Shown piece after piece: positions 37,001-54,898 of a stretch of DNA of 64,000 nt. Source of the stretch: Zoroaster sp. YZ-2022 (taxonomy: Eukaryota; Echinodermata; Asteroidea; Forcipulatida; Zoroasteridae); NCBI GenBank assembly GCA_029582265.1, contig CM055816.1, positions 89,929,204 to 89,993,203 on the forward strand, given 5' to 3'. The position numbers and the translations under genes were made by a program. The notes below the pieces were generated by a model that made no database searches, was not told where the DNA came from, and saw only the letters and a list, made by a program, of their open reading frames with translations. The number at the start of each line of letters is the position of its first letter. The stretch's first letter is position 1.

Positions 37001-37477
37001 CGGGCTAGGTCTATCACGAAATATAAATCAATGTAACTTGTACTAGCCTAAGTAAAATCACCATTTTTGGGGGGGCGTCGAGATAGTTCAACATGTAAGG
37101 AACGTATCTAGTTTGTCAAAATAGTTGCAAATATCGTCAATTTGAGCGCTAGGAATTTAGAAAATTAAAGAAAATCCCGTCGTTAGCGGCAATGGGACCA
37201 ACGTGTGACTAAGCTAGGTCCGTGCCACACTGGCACTGCACTGGCTTGACTGGTGGGGCAAGTCTGTCCGGACAGCTGGAACACAGAACAAATGAAATTG
37301 CCATTAATCATGTTAATCGTAATGCTTGCAACAAATGTAGTGTCGACATTATCCCTGACATGGTATGCATATAATTCATCCATAACAGAGATTTGATAAG
37401 AGCCTGTTTTGGTGAAAATTATGTCAAATAAAAAACGTCTCTTGCGTACCTTCTTTGGTCTTCTGAGTGGCCGCCAT
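16018..37477 (-). CDS. SF3B1: Splicing factor 3B subunit 1 (U2 snRNP branch-site protein), 22 coding exons, complete
   Basis: Core U2 snRNP SF3b subunit; it clamps the intron branch-point duplex in the nucleus. Exons, 5' to 3': 37450-37477, 36305-36504, 35219-35311, 34738-34855, 31775-31848, 30539-30703, 29563-29818, 28716-28931, 28419-28537, 28005-28202, 26878-27159, 25860-26217, 25225-25370, 22485-22631, 21440-21565, 20524-20745, 19878-20060, 19306-19484, 18811-18996, 17925-18197, 17223-17439, 16018-16176. All junctions are GT-AG and in phase. The sum is 1,314 codons plus stop; human is 1,304. The N-terminal part has [10 protein letters not shown], many TPGH repeats and RW-containing U2AF-ligand motifs ([23 protein letters not shown]). 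HEAT repeats fill the C-terminal two thirds, beginning near [20 protein letters not shown]. The hotspot segment DEQQKVRT is intact (human K700 corresponds to about K710), as are [12 protein letters not shown] and SKKSWQARH. The ending is [10 protein letters not shown]. Introns hold MITEs, a LINE fragment and a SINE-like element. Confidence 0.98.
16745..17201. mobile_element. Degenerate CCATTTGAAACCATTC-type MITE in SF3B1 intron 21
   Basis: The interior words of the five TTAA-bounded copies (CCATTTGAAACCATTC, ACCAAAATGGCCATTGGTTT, GTTGGTAGCAAGCTTTACTA) appear twice as a partial direct duplication of about 230 bp. The right border is a decayed AGGAGGGCTAATGG; the left TTAACCC border is not recognisable. 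It ends only about 20 bp from the splice donor of exon 21. Confidence 0.7.
17520..17813. mobile_element. Tc1/mariner-type MITE in SF3B1 intron 20
   Basis: About 30-bp terminal inverted repeats: TATATACTACTCAAAACAAT followed by TTAGGGAACAC on the left, GTGTTCCCTGAATTGTTTTG followed by AGTAGTATATA on the right. TA borders fit a Tc1/mariner-type target. The 230-bp interior has no intact ORF of note. Confidence 0.85.
18480..18795. mobile_element. TTAA-type MITE, GTCAAAA family, copy 1 (SF3B1 intron 19)
   Basis: It runs TTAACCTTCCTATTACTAC to ATAGTAGGAGGGTTAA. The interior is packed with GTCAAAATCAGTCAAAATTT and its inverse forms. The second copy is at 55,255-55,559. The right border lies about 15 bp from the splice donor of exon 19. 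Confidence 0.85.
20254..20463. mobile_element. MITE with GATATGCGGCAGAGTG ends (SF3B1 intron 16)
   Basis: Left arm ATGCTTGATATGCGGCAGAG, right arm CTCTGCCGCATATCGAGCAT. Inverted arms extend about 40 bp outward to ATTAATCAT with a few gaps. The short interior carries no gene. Confidence 0.8.
20886..21206. mobile_element. TTAA-type MITE, CCTTTCAAAA family (SF3B1 intron 15)
   Basis: TTAACCCTCCTTTG begins and ATAGGAGGGTTAA ends the element. The interior is dominated by CCTTTCAAAATCTTTCAA and GAAAGGTTTTGAAAGG on both strands. Only one copy is seen in this window. Confidence 0.8.
21640..21805. mobile_element. Solo Penelope-element terminal fragment (SF3B1 intron 14)
   Basis: This 165-bp segment matches the right end of the Penelope-like element at 45,105-45,267: shared blocks CTTAACGAAGGTTGAGATAC, GGTTCTTTTCAGAACCTGTA, CACATGGTGTTACCGCAAAC and ATTCCACCATGCAAAGCCTC. 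No endonuclease ORF accompanies it. Confidence 0.8.
22095..22375. mobile_element. Fold-back element enclosing a tRNA-like sequence (SF3B1 intron 14)
   Basis: Inverted arms TTTTGCCCTACACCGACGTG and CACATGTCGGTGTAGGGCAA continue inward through AAAAACTACACAGGCGACT. In the centre (about 22,218-22,296) is a tRNA-like unit: A-box-like TGGTCTAGAAGTTAAGACG, B box GGTTCGAATCCC, and an imperfect acceptor stem GCTCGG/CCGAGT. It looks like a pol III-type head caught inside a MITE-like hairpin. It is not called as a functional tRNA gene. Confidence 0.7.
22837..23703. mobile_element. Non-autonomous element with CAGGCATGCAACT inverted ends (hAT-like)
   Basis: Perfect 13-bp ends, CAGGCATGCAACT and AGTTGCATGCCTG, flanked by direct CATATC copies (22,831-22,836 and 23,704-23,709). 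The end sequence resembles hAT-type termini, but the visible duplication is 6 bp rather than the usual 8. The interior has poly-A/T tracts and CGCGGATTT words; no transposase motif was recognised. Confidence 0.65.
23714..23992. mobile_element. MITE with GGCGGATCCAG ends, copy 2
   Basis: GGCGGATCCAGG to CTGGATCCGCC, with the same interior landmarks as copy 1 at 2999-3230 (GGGGCTGTAGCC, GAGAGAGAG tract, TGTGCTTTGTTTTTCTCTCC). Confidence 0.8.
24738..24875. repeat. Near-perfect 138-bp palindrome (SF3B1 intron 13)
   Basis: The arms meet with no real spacer at ACAAACTAGTTTGT near 24,804. They extend through AAGTTGACAAACTAG, CCCGAGGTATTGG, GATATTAGCCCC and GGGTGGACAGT to ATAACATG. Few mismatches, mostly outside the inner 90 bp. 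Confidence 0.9.
25462..25714. mobile_element. TTAA-type MITE with CCAGTTCGCGTCGG ends, copy 2 (SF3B1 intron 12)
   Basis: TTAACCAGTTCGCGTCGG to CGACGCAAACTGGTTAA, in the inverse orientation to copy 1, with the same interior landmarks. At the site where copy 1 holds a nested MITE this copy reads TTCACGG, without an insert. Confidence 0.85.
26257..26662. mobile_element. MITE with TATGTGACCTGT ends (SF3B1 intron 11)
   Basis: Left end TATGTGACCTGTTACAACGA, then GCGTAAAGTCG. Right end CGACTTTACGC, then GGTGACAGGTCACATA. Inverted arms span about 37 bp. Non-coding interior. Confidence 0.8.
27361..27831 (-). pseudogene. LINE reverse transcriptase C-terminal fragment (SF3B1 intron 10)
   Basis: A 156-codon frame contains [18 protein letters not shown] and [15 protein letters not shown], then [17 protein letters not shown]. 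The order LPHI..Y...VW..., then a basic block, then a RT..FRNSF..R ending is characteristic of the post-RT end of several non-LTR retrotransposons. The RT catalytic core is missing. Same strand as SF3B1 but intronic; not an exon. Confidence 0.65.
29083..29462. mobile_element. hAT-type MITE with 8-bp target duplication (SF3B1 intron 7)
   Basis: The ends are TAGGCCTGTGC and GCACAGCCCTA. It is flanked by exact 8-bp duplications ATTTGTAC (29,075-29,082 and 29,463-29,470), diagnostic of hAT transposition. GGGTATCCGG words are repeated near both ends. Confidence 0.9.
30037..30468. mobile_element. MITE with TATGTGACCATCCACCAC ends (SF3B1 intron 6)
   Basis: Left TATGTGACCATCCACCAC, then GGGGCTGTAAAGTCG. 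Right CGACTTTACAGCCC, then GTGGTGGACGGTCACATA. It is related in outer end (TATGTGACC) and AAAGTCG block to the element at 26,257-26,662, but its interior differs. Confidence 0.8.
30848..31222. mobile_element. TTAA-type MITE, CCATTTGAAACCATTC family, copy 1 (SF3B1 intron 5)
   Basis: TTAACCCTCCTACTTCTGG to CAGTAGGAGGGTTAA, about 375 bp. Interior words CCATTTGAAACCATTC, GGTTTTGAATGGTG and GTTTCAAATGGT recur on both strands. Further copies: 39,810, 47,949, 56,800 and 57,857. Confidence 0.9.
31219..31307. mobile_element. TTAA-type mini-MITE (90 bp), copy 2, abutting another MITE
   Basis: TTAACCCAACTCCCTAAAC to GGGAGTTAGGGTTAA, nearly the same as the nested element at 14,662-14,751. Its left TTAA is also the right TTAA of the MITE at 30,848-31,222. 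Confidence 0.85.
31331..31709. mobile_element. MITE with ACTGTAAAACTGGTAATT ends (SF3B1 intron 5)
   Basis: Left end ACTGTAAAACTGGTAATTTA, then CGCGCGAG. Right end GCGCGAAAATTACCAGTTTT followed by ACTGTA. Imperfect terminal inverted repeats around TTCGCG-rich subterminal sequence. No coding capacity. Confidence 0.75.
31849..33010. other. SF3B1 intron 4, unique part
   Basis: AT-rich intronic sequence with no recognisable gene, RNA or structured repeat. Confidence 0.5.
33015..33333. mobile_element. TTAA-type MITE, GGCCACTCCA family, copy 1 (SF3B1 intron 4)
   Basis: TTAACCCTCCTACAATCAGTG to GTGTAGGAGGGTTAA. Interior words AGGCCACTCCAAGCC, GTGGCCTTGGGTGGC and CAGTGCAATTTTTGAAAC. The second copy is at 59,918-60,230. 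Confidence 0.85.
33340..34730. other. SF3B1 intron 4, remaining part
   Basis: No gene is recognised. The ORFs at 34,138-34,368 and 34,385-34,615 show no domain or splice support and are read as chance frames. Confidence 0.45.
35446..35869. mobile_element. MITE with perfect 27-bp ends (GAATGTCGTATCCGACC) (SF3B1 intron 2)
   Basis: Left GAATGTCGTATCCGACCGCC, then ACTTTTT. Right AAAAAGT, then GGCGGTCGGATACGACATTC: exact inverted repeats. Interior about 370 bp, non-coding. Confidence 0.9.
35914..36062. mobile_element. Small MITE-like element with GGGCCTCGATCTTAA ends (SF3B1 intron 2)
   Basis: Inverted ends GGCCTCGATCTTAA and TTAAGATCGAGGCC surround a GC-rich 120-bp interior that carries GCGGCCACCACGGCCACCGC. 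Composition is unlike the surrounding intron. Confidence 0.7.
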
Positions 37478-38648
37478 TTTGATTGCGTTTGATAGACGAT
37501 TTTCGTGTGATCGTTGTTTCATTGGTACTACGCGTTTAATACACTATGAAACGGTATCCGGCAGGATTATTATAATATTGCAGGCTTTTCAAAGGAATTA
37601 TAAGTTTAAAAATAAGCTAACTATCTGTATAAAAGAAAAATTGATATTATTTTTTAATTTAAGGTTTAATACCGTTATACTATAATGTTTAAGATCTTGT
37701 TTTCTGAATAATGTATTCAAAATCCGTCTGGATACCGTTTTTAAAGACTTGGTAGTTATAGTGTGCCAGTCACAACAAAATTTCATTTTAGCAACAAAAA
37801 ATATAACTGAATATAAATATGTACACATTCATTTTGGTTTTCAACAACAAATAAATAAACAAATTATCACAAAAAAACTTATAATAACTTGTTTTCACCA
37901 ATTTTTTTTAAAAATTATACATGTAAATAATTATTTTACTGGTAGAGACTTACTTCGTAGTCTTGGAAAAGAATTTACCAGGAAATCATTGTTAACAAAT
38001 AAAATTGGCAGATGTAAAGTTATAATTATGCGTCATAATTAGTCATCAAATAAATCGTGAAAACAACCTTTCTAAAAGTTTTAGCTTTTTGTTTTCCAAC
38101 TGAGAATATGTTCTTAACCACTATTCAATCAATTTACAAACACGAAATTTACTCTGCCTTTATAAAACTTTGGAGGAAGACTTGAGCAAGTAAGTAAGGA
38201 AGAACTTAAGTAAGTTCAAAAAAATACAAAATTCAATTCTTTCGTCTACAAAAATTTGAAATTGCACTGCCGATCAAAGATCAAACCCTCAGACTTCAAC
38301 TTTCACGCAAAAAACGTATGCGACAAATGCGATGACTACAGTGATATATGTCACAATTTGCTTGCCATCAAATCTATCTTGAGCATAAGATCTGAATGAA
38401 GCTAGAATTCAGTGGCCGAACTTTGAACCAAAATACGTCATTCCTATTAATGAAAATTTGTTTTCCTATTACAGAAAAGGTTCAAATCAACCCGTGTAAG
38501 TATCCTTTGTTGTCATAGGAGAATAATAAAATAGTTATAATAGTCAGTTTACGTGACGATTTCTAATTCTAGGACAAGCTTATGTAGCTCTCTAAATTTG
38601 GTATTTCTTGCAAGAAAAGTTTGTGAAACATTCACAAATTTCAATGAC
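37478..38648. promoter_or_regulatory. Shared SF3B1/COQ10 divergent intergenic region (putative bidirectional promoter)
   Basis: Only about 1.17 kb separates the two start codons, which face away from each other, so both promoters must lie here or within the 5' UTRs. No TATA box or CpG cluster could be assigned with confidence. No transposon was recognised in it, in contrast to nearly every other non-coding stretch of this size nearby. Confidence 0.45.
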
Positions 38649-47698
<9,050 letters not shown>

Positions 47699-47948
47699 CG
47701 AATAATATCAGATTCTCACTGGTAATCATAGTTAATAACTTAAAAAGAACAAATTGATTATTTTTCTCTATTTATTTACAGTCAAGTCAAGATACTTTTT
47801 ACCATCCAAGGAAACCATCAATTGTGGTACTCATGTGATAGATTTTTGAAAATCAAATGAAATATATAAATAGCAGTAAAATATATTAAACTTGAATAAT
47901 CAATAATATTAGTAAAGATTTAAAGTTCATGTCATAGATGCATTCTTA

Positions 47949-48278
47949 TTAACCCTCCTACTGTTTGACCATTTGAAACCATTCAAAATTTCCACTTACC
48001 AAAATACCCATTGGTTTTGTACACACATGGTGATACCATTTGAACAGTGTTGGTAGCAAGCTTTACTACCATTCAAATCCATTCAAATGCATAGAGGGTC
48101 CATTGATTCACCACTTAGAAGTATCCAAACAAGGTTTTGTATTAGCTGACCTACCATTCAAAACCATTTGGGGGAATCAATGCTGTACAGTTATTTCACC
48201 ATTCAAAACCACAAAAGCGAATGGTTTCAAATGGTGGATCAACTTGTATGAAAAAGGTACCAGAAGTAGGAGGGTTAA
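47949..48278. mobile_element. TTAA-type MITE, CCATTTGAAACCATTC family, copy 3 (inverted)
   Basis: TTAACCCTCCTACTGTTTGACC to AGAAGTAGGAGGGTTAA, reverse orientation relative to copies 1 and 2, about 45 bp shorter. It lies 250 bp past the COQ10 stop codon. Confidence 0.9.
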
Positions 48279-48279
48279 G

Positions 48280-49630
48280 CCTTATGTGAGCTTATTTATG
48301 TATACATATGTACACTTATAAACAACATTTAACCTCAAAATTAAACACTGCTGGTGTGTGTTGTGCAATCATCATCTACCTGAACGGTCAGAAAAGTTTG
48401 TGGTCAGTTAGGACATTCTATTGACAATTGTGCAGATTGAAGCAGTGTTTCACATCAGGGTGAATGATGATGATGGAGTTATATCTGTTAATGTGTATGT
48501 ATATTATAAGCTCATGAAAAGCACATAGATGCTTCAAGCATGGACGGTTTAAAATTGCCATTTGAATAGGAAATTAATTATTTAGACCCTTTGAACTATC
48601 ATATAGCTCTGACATATGTTCTTGGTAACATTCAATGAGCACATTTTATTCAGTAAATATCACATGTATAATGATGTACTTTTTCATTGGTGAAATTGCT
48701 AGTTTTGTATTACCACCTTCCATGTATCATATTCATTTGTCAGATGTTCACCCATTCTTCTTAGATCCTGTTGTAAAAAAATGTGGTCAATGGTGACAAT
48801 TCAGAGACATTCCCAGTGACAAGGCTTGCATAAAATATTGGGTTGGGGGTGGGTTAAGTAAATAATGGGAGGATGTTTGTAAACAACAAATAACCAATAC
48901 ACCCACCCCATCTGAGGTGGTGACTGGCTGGCAAGAATTATATCATTGTTAGACTATTTTTGTTTATACAATATTTTATTTACAGATTTTTAACAACTGT
49001 TTTATTCTAATTTTTTAATGTTTGTATTTTTAATATAATTCTGTGTGAGCTTAGGAACCCGTACATGCTGATAAGTGATTATCACATATTGTAGGCCAAG
49101 TATCTCCTCTTCATTATAAAATGATAAATGTGTGGGTATATGGGATTCAGTGTCATTGTTTTTATCAGTATAAAACTTGGATGAACAAAGGGCCATTGTC
49201 AAATGTCCACATCACATAGGTGCTAACAATGTTCAATTCCATACAGTTCTATGAAAGTATGTTCCAAAAAGGATGTTAGAAAATGTCTACAGTTTATAGA
49301 CACTCGGGTCACATTTATGTGGACCAATGTTTGTCAGACATTAGTGAAATAAGATCCAGTAGTGTAAGTGTACCAGATTTATTTGATCCCTAAACCATAG
49401 ATAAACATATCACCGCTTCCAGAAAAACGTGTTTACTAATACAACTTGTGTAATTTTAAAATAGTATACTTCAAGAACACTAAATTTAGATAAATTATAA
49501 ATTTTAGATATATAATCGAGTCCATTTTTTCATTGTCTTATCAGGAAAATATATATAACTAATTTATATTAAATTATCATTTTTCATGTTTTGTTGTGGT
49601 TTCATAAAGAATAAAAGGTTTGAGAAGACA
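48280..49630. other. Intergenic region between COQ10 and YAE1
   Basis: The convergent gene ends leave about 1.35 kb of AT-rich sequence. No ORF with recognisable features or structured repeat is seen. Confidence 0.5.
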
Positions 49631-49638
49631 AAGAATGT

Positions 49639-49644
49639 TTTATT
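49639..49644 (-). terminator. AATAAA polyadenylation signal of YAE1
   Basis: Minus-strand AATAAA lies about 22 nt downstream of the YAE1 stop codon, the only canonical hexamer close to it. Position, not experiment, supports it. Confidence 0.55.
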
Positions 49645-49665
49645 GTAAGATTCCTCCAACTGATT

Positions 49666-51852
49666 TTAATCAAATTTTAAAACATTAAGCACTGGGTCAA
49701 TACCTAGCTCCATCAGTAGACGTTGACATTTATTATAAGCGTCCCTCATTAAAATGTCTTGATCAAGTTCAGTAATTACTTCTGATGATAAATTTTCCTG
49801 TTTACAATAGTCTAGTTTTAGAAAGGATTTTCCATCATCTTTAACATCTTCCTCTGTGTTATGTACTTGAAAATGTTTTCCAGAGGGGTTAGATTCGACA
49901 CAATTACAATTTTTTTTCTCATTCTGGTTCTCTTTGCAACAAGATGCTCCTTCATTTGCAACTCCACCCTCTGAAATACTTGTCATGCAATTATTTCCAG
50001 AGGGGTGTGTTGCCTTACAACAGCTTCCCTTATGACAAGTGTCAGCTTTGGTCTTATCAAAATCACCTTTTGAACATACTGTTCTTTCATTTACTCCAGA
50101 GGGGTTTGAATCTGTGCAACAGCCATCATGACCAATGGTTCCTCCAATGGCAGTGCTAATATTCTCAACTTTGACATTAGAAACCATTTGTTTAAGTTTC
50201 TCTTTCGTGTGTTCTTCAGAGCTTTCTAAATTCATATCCTGTTCTGTTACGTCCTCTTTGAAATCCAATTTAGAAAGTTCCTTTGCCTTTATAATTTCTG
50301 TTGGAATCAATTGAGATGAACTTGTATTCTTTGTGACAGTTTCAAGCAGACCAAGTAATGATTCAATTCTTGATGCATCCTCGGCACTCAAACCAACCTT
50401 AGGGTCTTCAGTGTTTCTTAGCTTCTCTGAATATATCTTCAAAGCCCTGAAAGATAAGTGGGAAAAAGAAGAATACAGGATAATACAACGCAACACCTTA
50501 TAGAACAAACTATAGCTAGCCACCAGGCTAAATACATATTTAGTAGGTTATAGGGAGGTTGTGGGTTTGATTGCTGGACTAACTTTGTTGTAAGCTTTCT
50601 TGAAAGTGGTTGGGGTTGGGGTGAGGGTGGGGTGACAGATCTTTACACAATACTAGAGCATAAATTTAAAGTGAACTCAAAAACTTTCCCACATTGAAGA
50701 GTGGCCTCTTAGTTTGTCAGCAATCTTTAAAAAGGGGGAAAAGGGGATTATAATTTAGATTTCAAGTCGTTACATAAATGTATACTGAGACGCAATAGAA
50801 ACTTACCACTTTTTCGACCTTAAATTATCAGTAATCACAATGCACAAATGTAATATGTGCACTCGCGGTGAAGTGGATACAGATGGGATCGAGTACAGTG
50901 GACAAAACGTGGACATTTCCTCAATAAAATGCCAACATTTCTAATCCAAATTGTTGTGTTGTCTTATTTTGAACCATTACAATTTTTTATGCTATTCCAA
51001 AACAAGTAGTAAGTTTCTATTGCGTCTCAGTATACATTCTGTTTTGACACTCCAGTGGACTTTGATAACTGGTGTGTAGTGACTGTATTCCCTGTCACTT
51101 TTCTACTACTGTGTGATGAACATACATTAGAATTCCTTTATAGAATGCAGCATGAGTATCTATCTTGACTTGATGTGCAAAACCTGTATTGAATGCTTGC
51201 TGTAATACAGCCTCCTGTCCAGCGCTGTAACCATCTCTGAAACCTTCCTGTGGTGACAGCAGAAAAAATAATATAACTTTTTTTTATAAGAAAATAGAGG
51301 TATGATGAAATTTGCTGGGCTGGATGCTTTTTACCAAATATTCACTTATTCAAAAACATTTAGGCCTCACCATTCCGAGCTTTTAATAATTTTAATTAAA
51401 ATTGCATATGAACATGTACGGAGCCCAGGAAGTGACATGCGAAAAAAAATTGTTTTCGTTTTCCCGAGAATTTTATTTTTCATTTTTCGTTTTCCCGAGA
51501 TTTTTTTTTTTCATTTTTCGTTTTCCCGAGATTGTTTTTTCTTCATTTTTCGTTTTCCTGAGTTTTTTTTCTTTTCATTTTTCGTTTTCCCGAGATTTTT
51601 TTTTTCATTTTTCGTTTTCCCGCCGTAAACATGCCTTTCACATGACAAAGGACTGGGGGAAGACCACCTCTGTTTGAATACTTAGCAATGATTATGACCT
51701 CAAAATCATATTATTGATGATCATGCTCATCACACATATATGCGATTTACCTTCATATGCGCGGATTTAAGTTTACTCCACTGTACATCACTAATTGCAT
51801 CATGCTCATCCTCATCACTGTCGTCATGGAAACAATCAACTACAGATGCCAT
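49666..51852 (-). CDS. YAE1: YAE1 domain-containing protein (ABCE1 maturation adaptor), three coding exons
   Basis: YAE1 pairs with LTO1 to deliver the cytosolic Fe-S machinery to the ribosome-recycling ATPase ABCE1. Coding exons 51751-51852, 51126-51247 and 49666-50446 join in phase to 334 codons plus stop. Exon 1 ends SAHMK and exon 2 begins with the family's deca-GX3 repeat: EGFRDGYSAGQEAVLQQAFN followed by TGF, Gly at every fourth position. The last residues (RLLMELGIDPVLNVLKF) match the LTO1/ABCE1-facing C-terminal helix of the family. Human YAE1 is 226 residues; the extra length lies in the last exon, where a Cys-rich unit is repeated (CCTDSNPSG, CCKATHPSG, CNCVESNPSG, with CSKGDF and SCCKENQ between). 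The chosen ATG precedes an acidic DDSDEDEHD stretch. A good acceptor at 51,877 suggests a further 5'-UTR exon upstream. Confidence 0.9.
50781..51034. mobile_element. Tc1/mariner-type MITE (YAE1 intron 2)
   Basis: Left TATACTGAGACGCAATAGAA, then ACTTAC. Right GTAAGTTTCTATTGCG, then TCTCAGTATA. Terminal inverted repeats of about 27 bp with TA borders and a 200-bp interior. Confidence 0.85.
51445..51622. repeat. Tandem repeat of TTTTCGTTTTCCCGAGA units (YAE1 intron 1)
   Basis: About five units of 34-38 bp, each TTCATTTTTCGTTTTCCCGAG followed by a T run of variable length. The open frames across it (FSFFVFPRFFF) come from the repeat itself. Confidence 0.9.
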
Positions 51853-51899
51853 GGCAGATTTAATCTCTTGCAATTTCTGTATAAACAATGTAAATGTAT

Positions 51900-53285
51900 T
51901 AATTCTTAATCTTATCACTGAGATGGTCAAACAGATTTAATCCATCATTTTTCACTGAAGATTAAAAAATATTAATTTGTTTTGAAATACTATCTGTTTG
52001 ATGGTGCGGGGCTAAGAAACATGAAATTATGGTATGGAGGAAAGGAACACTGAAGATCAAGATTGAACCACCTGCTGTGAACTTGATCTCGCTTCAAGGA
52101 AGTCAAACGTTAACACATGTGGACAAGTACTGCAGTGGCTAACTCAATTTACTTGTTAGACAAGTTAGTTATTATAATAATAATATTAGCTGATAATCAC
52201 TACTGTGTGGTAATATAATAATATAAACATATATGAAACATGTGTGTGCATGTGCATGCAGTTTATCAGTTCGGAAGGTCCATTGTCATGTTTTTACCAT
52301 AATCATAATTATAATTTCTCTAGACTATGGGATCCCACGTTACGTGCATTGTACATGCACCCACCTGACAAATACTTACAATGTACGTAGTACAACTACA
52401 GGTGATTGAATTCATAGACGTAGCTAGACGTCAACAAACGAACCACGGCGCGACCTTCGTGCACAACTTTCAGACTGGTAATATTTCTGTCAATTATTAA
52501 TTACTATATTAAAGAAGACAGGATGATATACTTGCGGGCGCGGTACATTGGGCATATAGCTGGTAATCATTGTATTTTGCCTTTACATTCGCATTTATTA
52601 TGATGTAATAACAGGTTTCTTGAGGGAACCAGGGAACGTAATACTCGCAAAACGTACGCATGACCAAACACCCGTATGTACATGTTGTATGTAATTTATG
52701 GGCGATTGAAGAAGCGTTTAATCTCGGCCGGCCACCGACCGACCGAAGGCAGAAACTAGCAAGCAAAGTTTATTACTCTGAAATCACAACTCCTGCCAAA
52801 GTTTTTTCTCTGATTTAGGAATCATGTTTTGCTGTAACTAACATTTATATCTCAATTTATGCTGGTAAGTAGAGATATTTTATGTAATTTCGAAAGGCGG
52901 TGGTTTCGACAGTACGAGCTGAAAACGAAGAACATTGTTGTCACGTACATGTACATCCCCAAATGTAATTTACTCACTTGCGGTACGACTTTCCCACCAT
53001 TACTCATAATATGGAATGTTGACATTACAAATTACATTATGAACAGTAGTACAATGTGTATTAATATGGAGGAATATGTGTACTGCGTAAAGCCTAATCA
53101 GTGTACAATGTGTACCTGTCCTGGCTGTGCAAGATCTTTTGACTTTGTTTGAGGGTGCAAAGATTCATTAGGGTGGGGAACTGTGTGGAGATGTTGTCTA
53201 ATTATTTTTTATGTTGACTGTTGTGCATAACGGTACTGAATAAGTGCATAGTCCATGATGGAGGTAGAATTGCACAAATGATTAA
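51900..53285. other. Upstream flank of YAE1
   Basis: It probably contains the YAE1 promoter and 5' UTR. No other gene is supported. The ORFs at 52,509-52,766 and 52,859-53,152 lack recognisable domains. Confidence 0.4.
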
Positions 53286-53288
53286 CTG

Positions 53289-53737
53289 TTAGCCCCATTC
53301 TAACGTTAGGGCCAGTACACTGGACTCCCTCTGTATCCTTGGCCCTGGCCTATATAACACCACATTTGTCTCTTTTTTCACCTTTTGATCTGCTAATTAA
53401 TACAACCTAAAACTTAGTGATAAGGTAACCTTGCCCAAGCAGACACATTTGGCATAAAATCTGTTATTCTGGGATAGCTCACTTTCATGAAATTTTTAAA
53501 ACATTTTTGAAATTTAAAAAATAATATTAATATTAAAATTTTAACAAAATTACCGATCTCACAACAGCAAACAGGTCAAAACTAAAAAAGTGTCTGCTTG
53601 GGCAAGCTGAATTAGTCACAAATCTTTAGACTGTAATAATAAGCAGATCAAAAGTTGAAAAATCCTTTTTTGTACATGTGGGGCTAGGGCTTAGGATATG
53701 GAGGGAGTCCAGTGTATTGGCCCAAGAATGGGGTTAA
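53289..53737. mobile_element. TTAA-type fold-back MITE (CCCCATTCT ends)
   Basis: Left TTAGCCCCATTCTAACG; right AGAATGGGGTTAA. Inverted subterminal blocks GTACACTGGACTCCCTC / GAGGGAGTCCAGTGTA and, nearer the centre, TTGCCCAAGCAGACAC / GTGTCTGCTTGGGCAA. Non-coding. Confidence 0.8.
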
Positions 53738-53992
53738 CAAATGATTTGTCCCTATTGCACCTATTGTGGAACATGGATGCTGTATCTGTAATAATCTAGG
53801 ATCCACTCTGCACACTTTGTAAAGAATGTCGATTTCAACTGCCACTTGTGCACAATGTTCAAGGACTAAGCATGTGTTTTTAGCCGATGACAAAATGGCC
53901 AACAGCTCAATGGATCTACATGTACATACATTCATTGCTCAAAATCTCCCGAAATGTTGTTTCCAGTATCACTTGACTACACTGTCCTCTCC

Positions 53993-54354
53993 TTAACCCT
54001 AACTCCCTAGGCCCATTTGCTTGTAAACACATAACCTGAATCCTCCAAAATCCTTCAGTAGTAAAGCAAGCACATGGCATGTATGCACACGTGTTTCTAA
54101 TCTGTGATACATGTACATGGCCAGGGACCCTCCCTGCATGCATGGAGCAATAAACAGTGTTCACTGACCCAAGCACTGACCTTGCAATCACTACAACAAA
54201 CATGGATGTACATGTACCATAGTAAGGCAAGTATGCCTAGTAATAACCTCAATCCTCCAAAATCCTTCACTTTAGCAAAGAGCATGTAGCATGTAACCTC
54301 AATCCTTCAAAATCCCTCACTTTAGCAAAGAGGATTTGGGAAGGTTAGGGTTAA
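53993..54354. mobile_element. TTAA-type MITE with CCCTAACTCCCTAGG ends
   Basis: TTAACCCTAACTCCCTAGG to AAGGTTAGGGTTAA. The interior repeats CCTCAATCCTCCAAAATCC and CACTTTAGCAAAGAG. The end sequence is shared with the 90-bp mini-MITEs at 14,662 and 31,219, so those may be deletion derivatives of related elements. Confidence 0.8.
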
Positions 54355-54467
54355 ATGTGTCCTCTATCATCTTTTAAAGAAAAATCTTTGGTATTTGTCA
54401 TGGATAGAAAAGTGGCAGTTGTATTCTACATTCTTTCCTGCAATTTTAACAAATGTTTATTTCCCTT

Positions 54468-54718
54468 TTTACCAGTTCGGGTCGGGAATAAAAAAGTTTT
54501 TCTGGGCCCCTGTGCGGGTTTCTTTTTCCCACACACACGTTAATGGAAGCTTCCACAGCCCTTGGCCACATCTTCCGAGCATGTCACCGTACACGCGTGG
54601 CTCAACCGAGCATGCATACAAATATATCGGAGTTTCCTATGGCGTGTTTAGACGCTCTCCGATCCGTGGTGCAAACAAAAATTGCGTGTATACACGGCCT
54701 CTGACGCGAACTGGTTAG
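54468..54718. mobile_element. TTAA-type MITE with CCAGTTCG ends, copy 3
   Basis: TTTACCAGTTCGGGTCGG to GACGCGAACTGGTTAG, in the orientation of copy 2. It keeps an uninterrupted CACACACGTTAATGGAAGC at 54,531-54,549, the empty site matching the filled site of copy 1. Confidence 0.85.
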
Positions 54719-54898
54719 GAGAATGTGCAGCTTGAAAAATGAAATGTTCATGCTTTGTGTTGTTGTGCAGACTTTGCAGTTTATAGAAGCGTAAGATTGC
54801 ATAAACTACTGTTTATTTCAGTTGGGTTTTAATAAAAAATATGTGGGCAAGAATGTAAACAAAGCTGTGAAGACTTCCAGTGAGAGCGAGAGTAAAAG

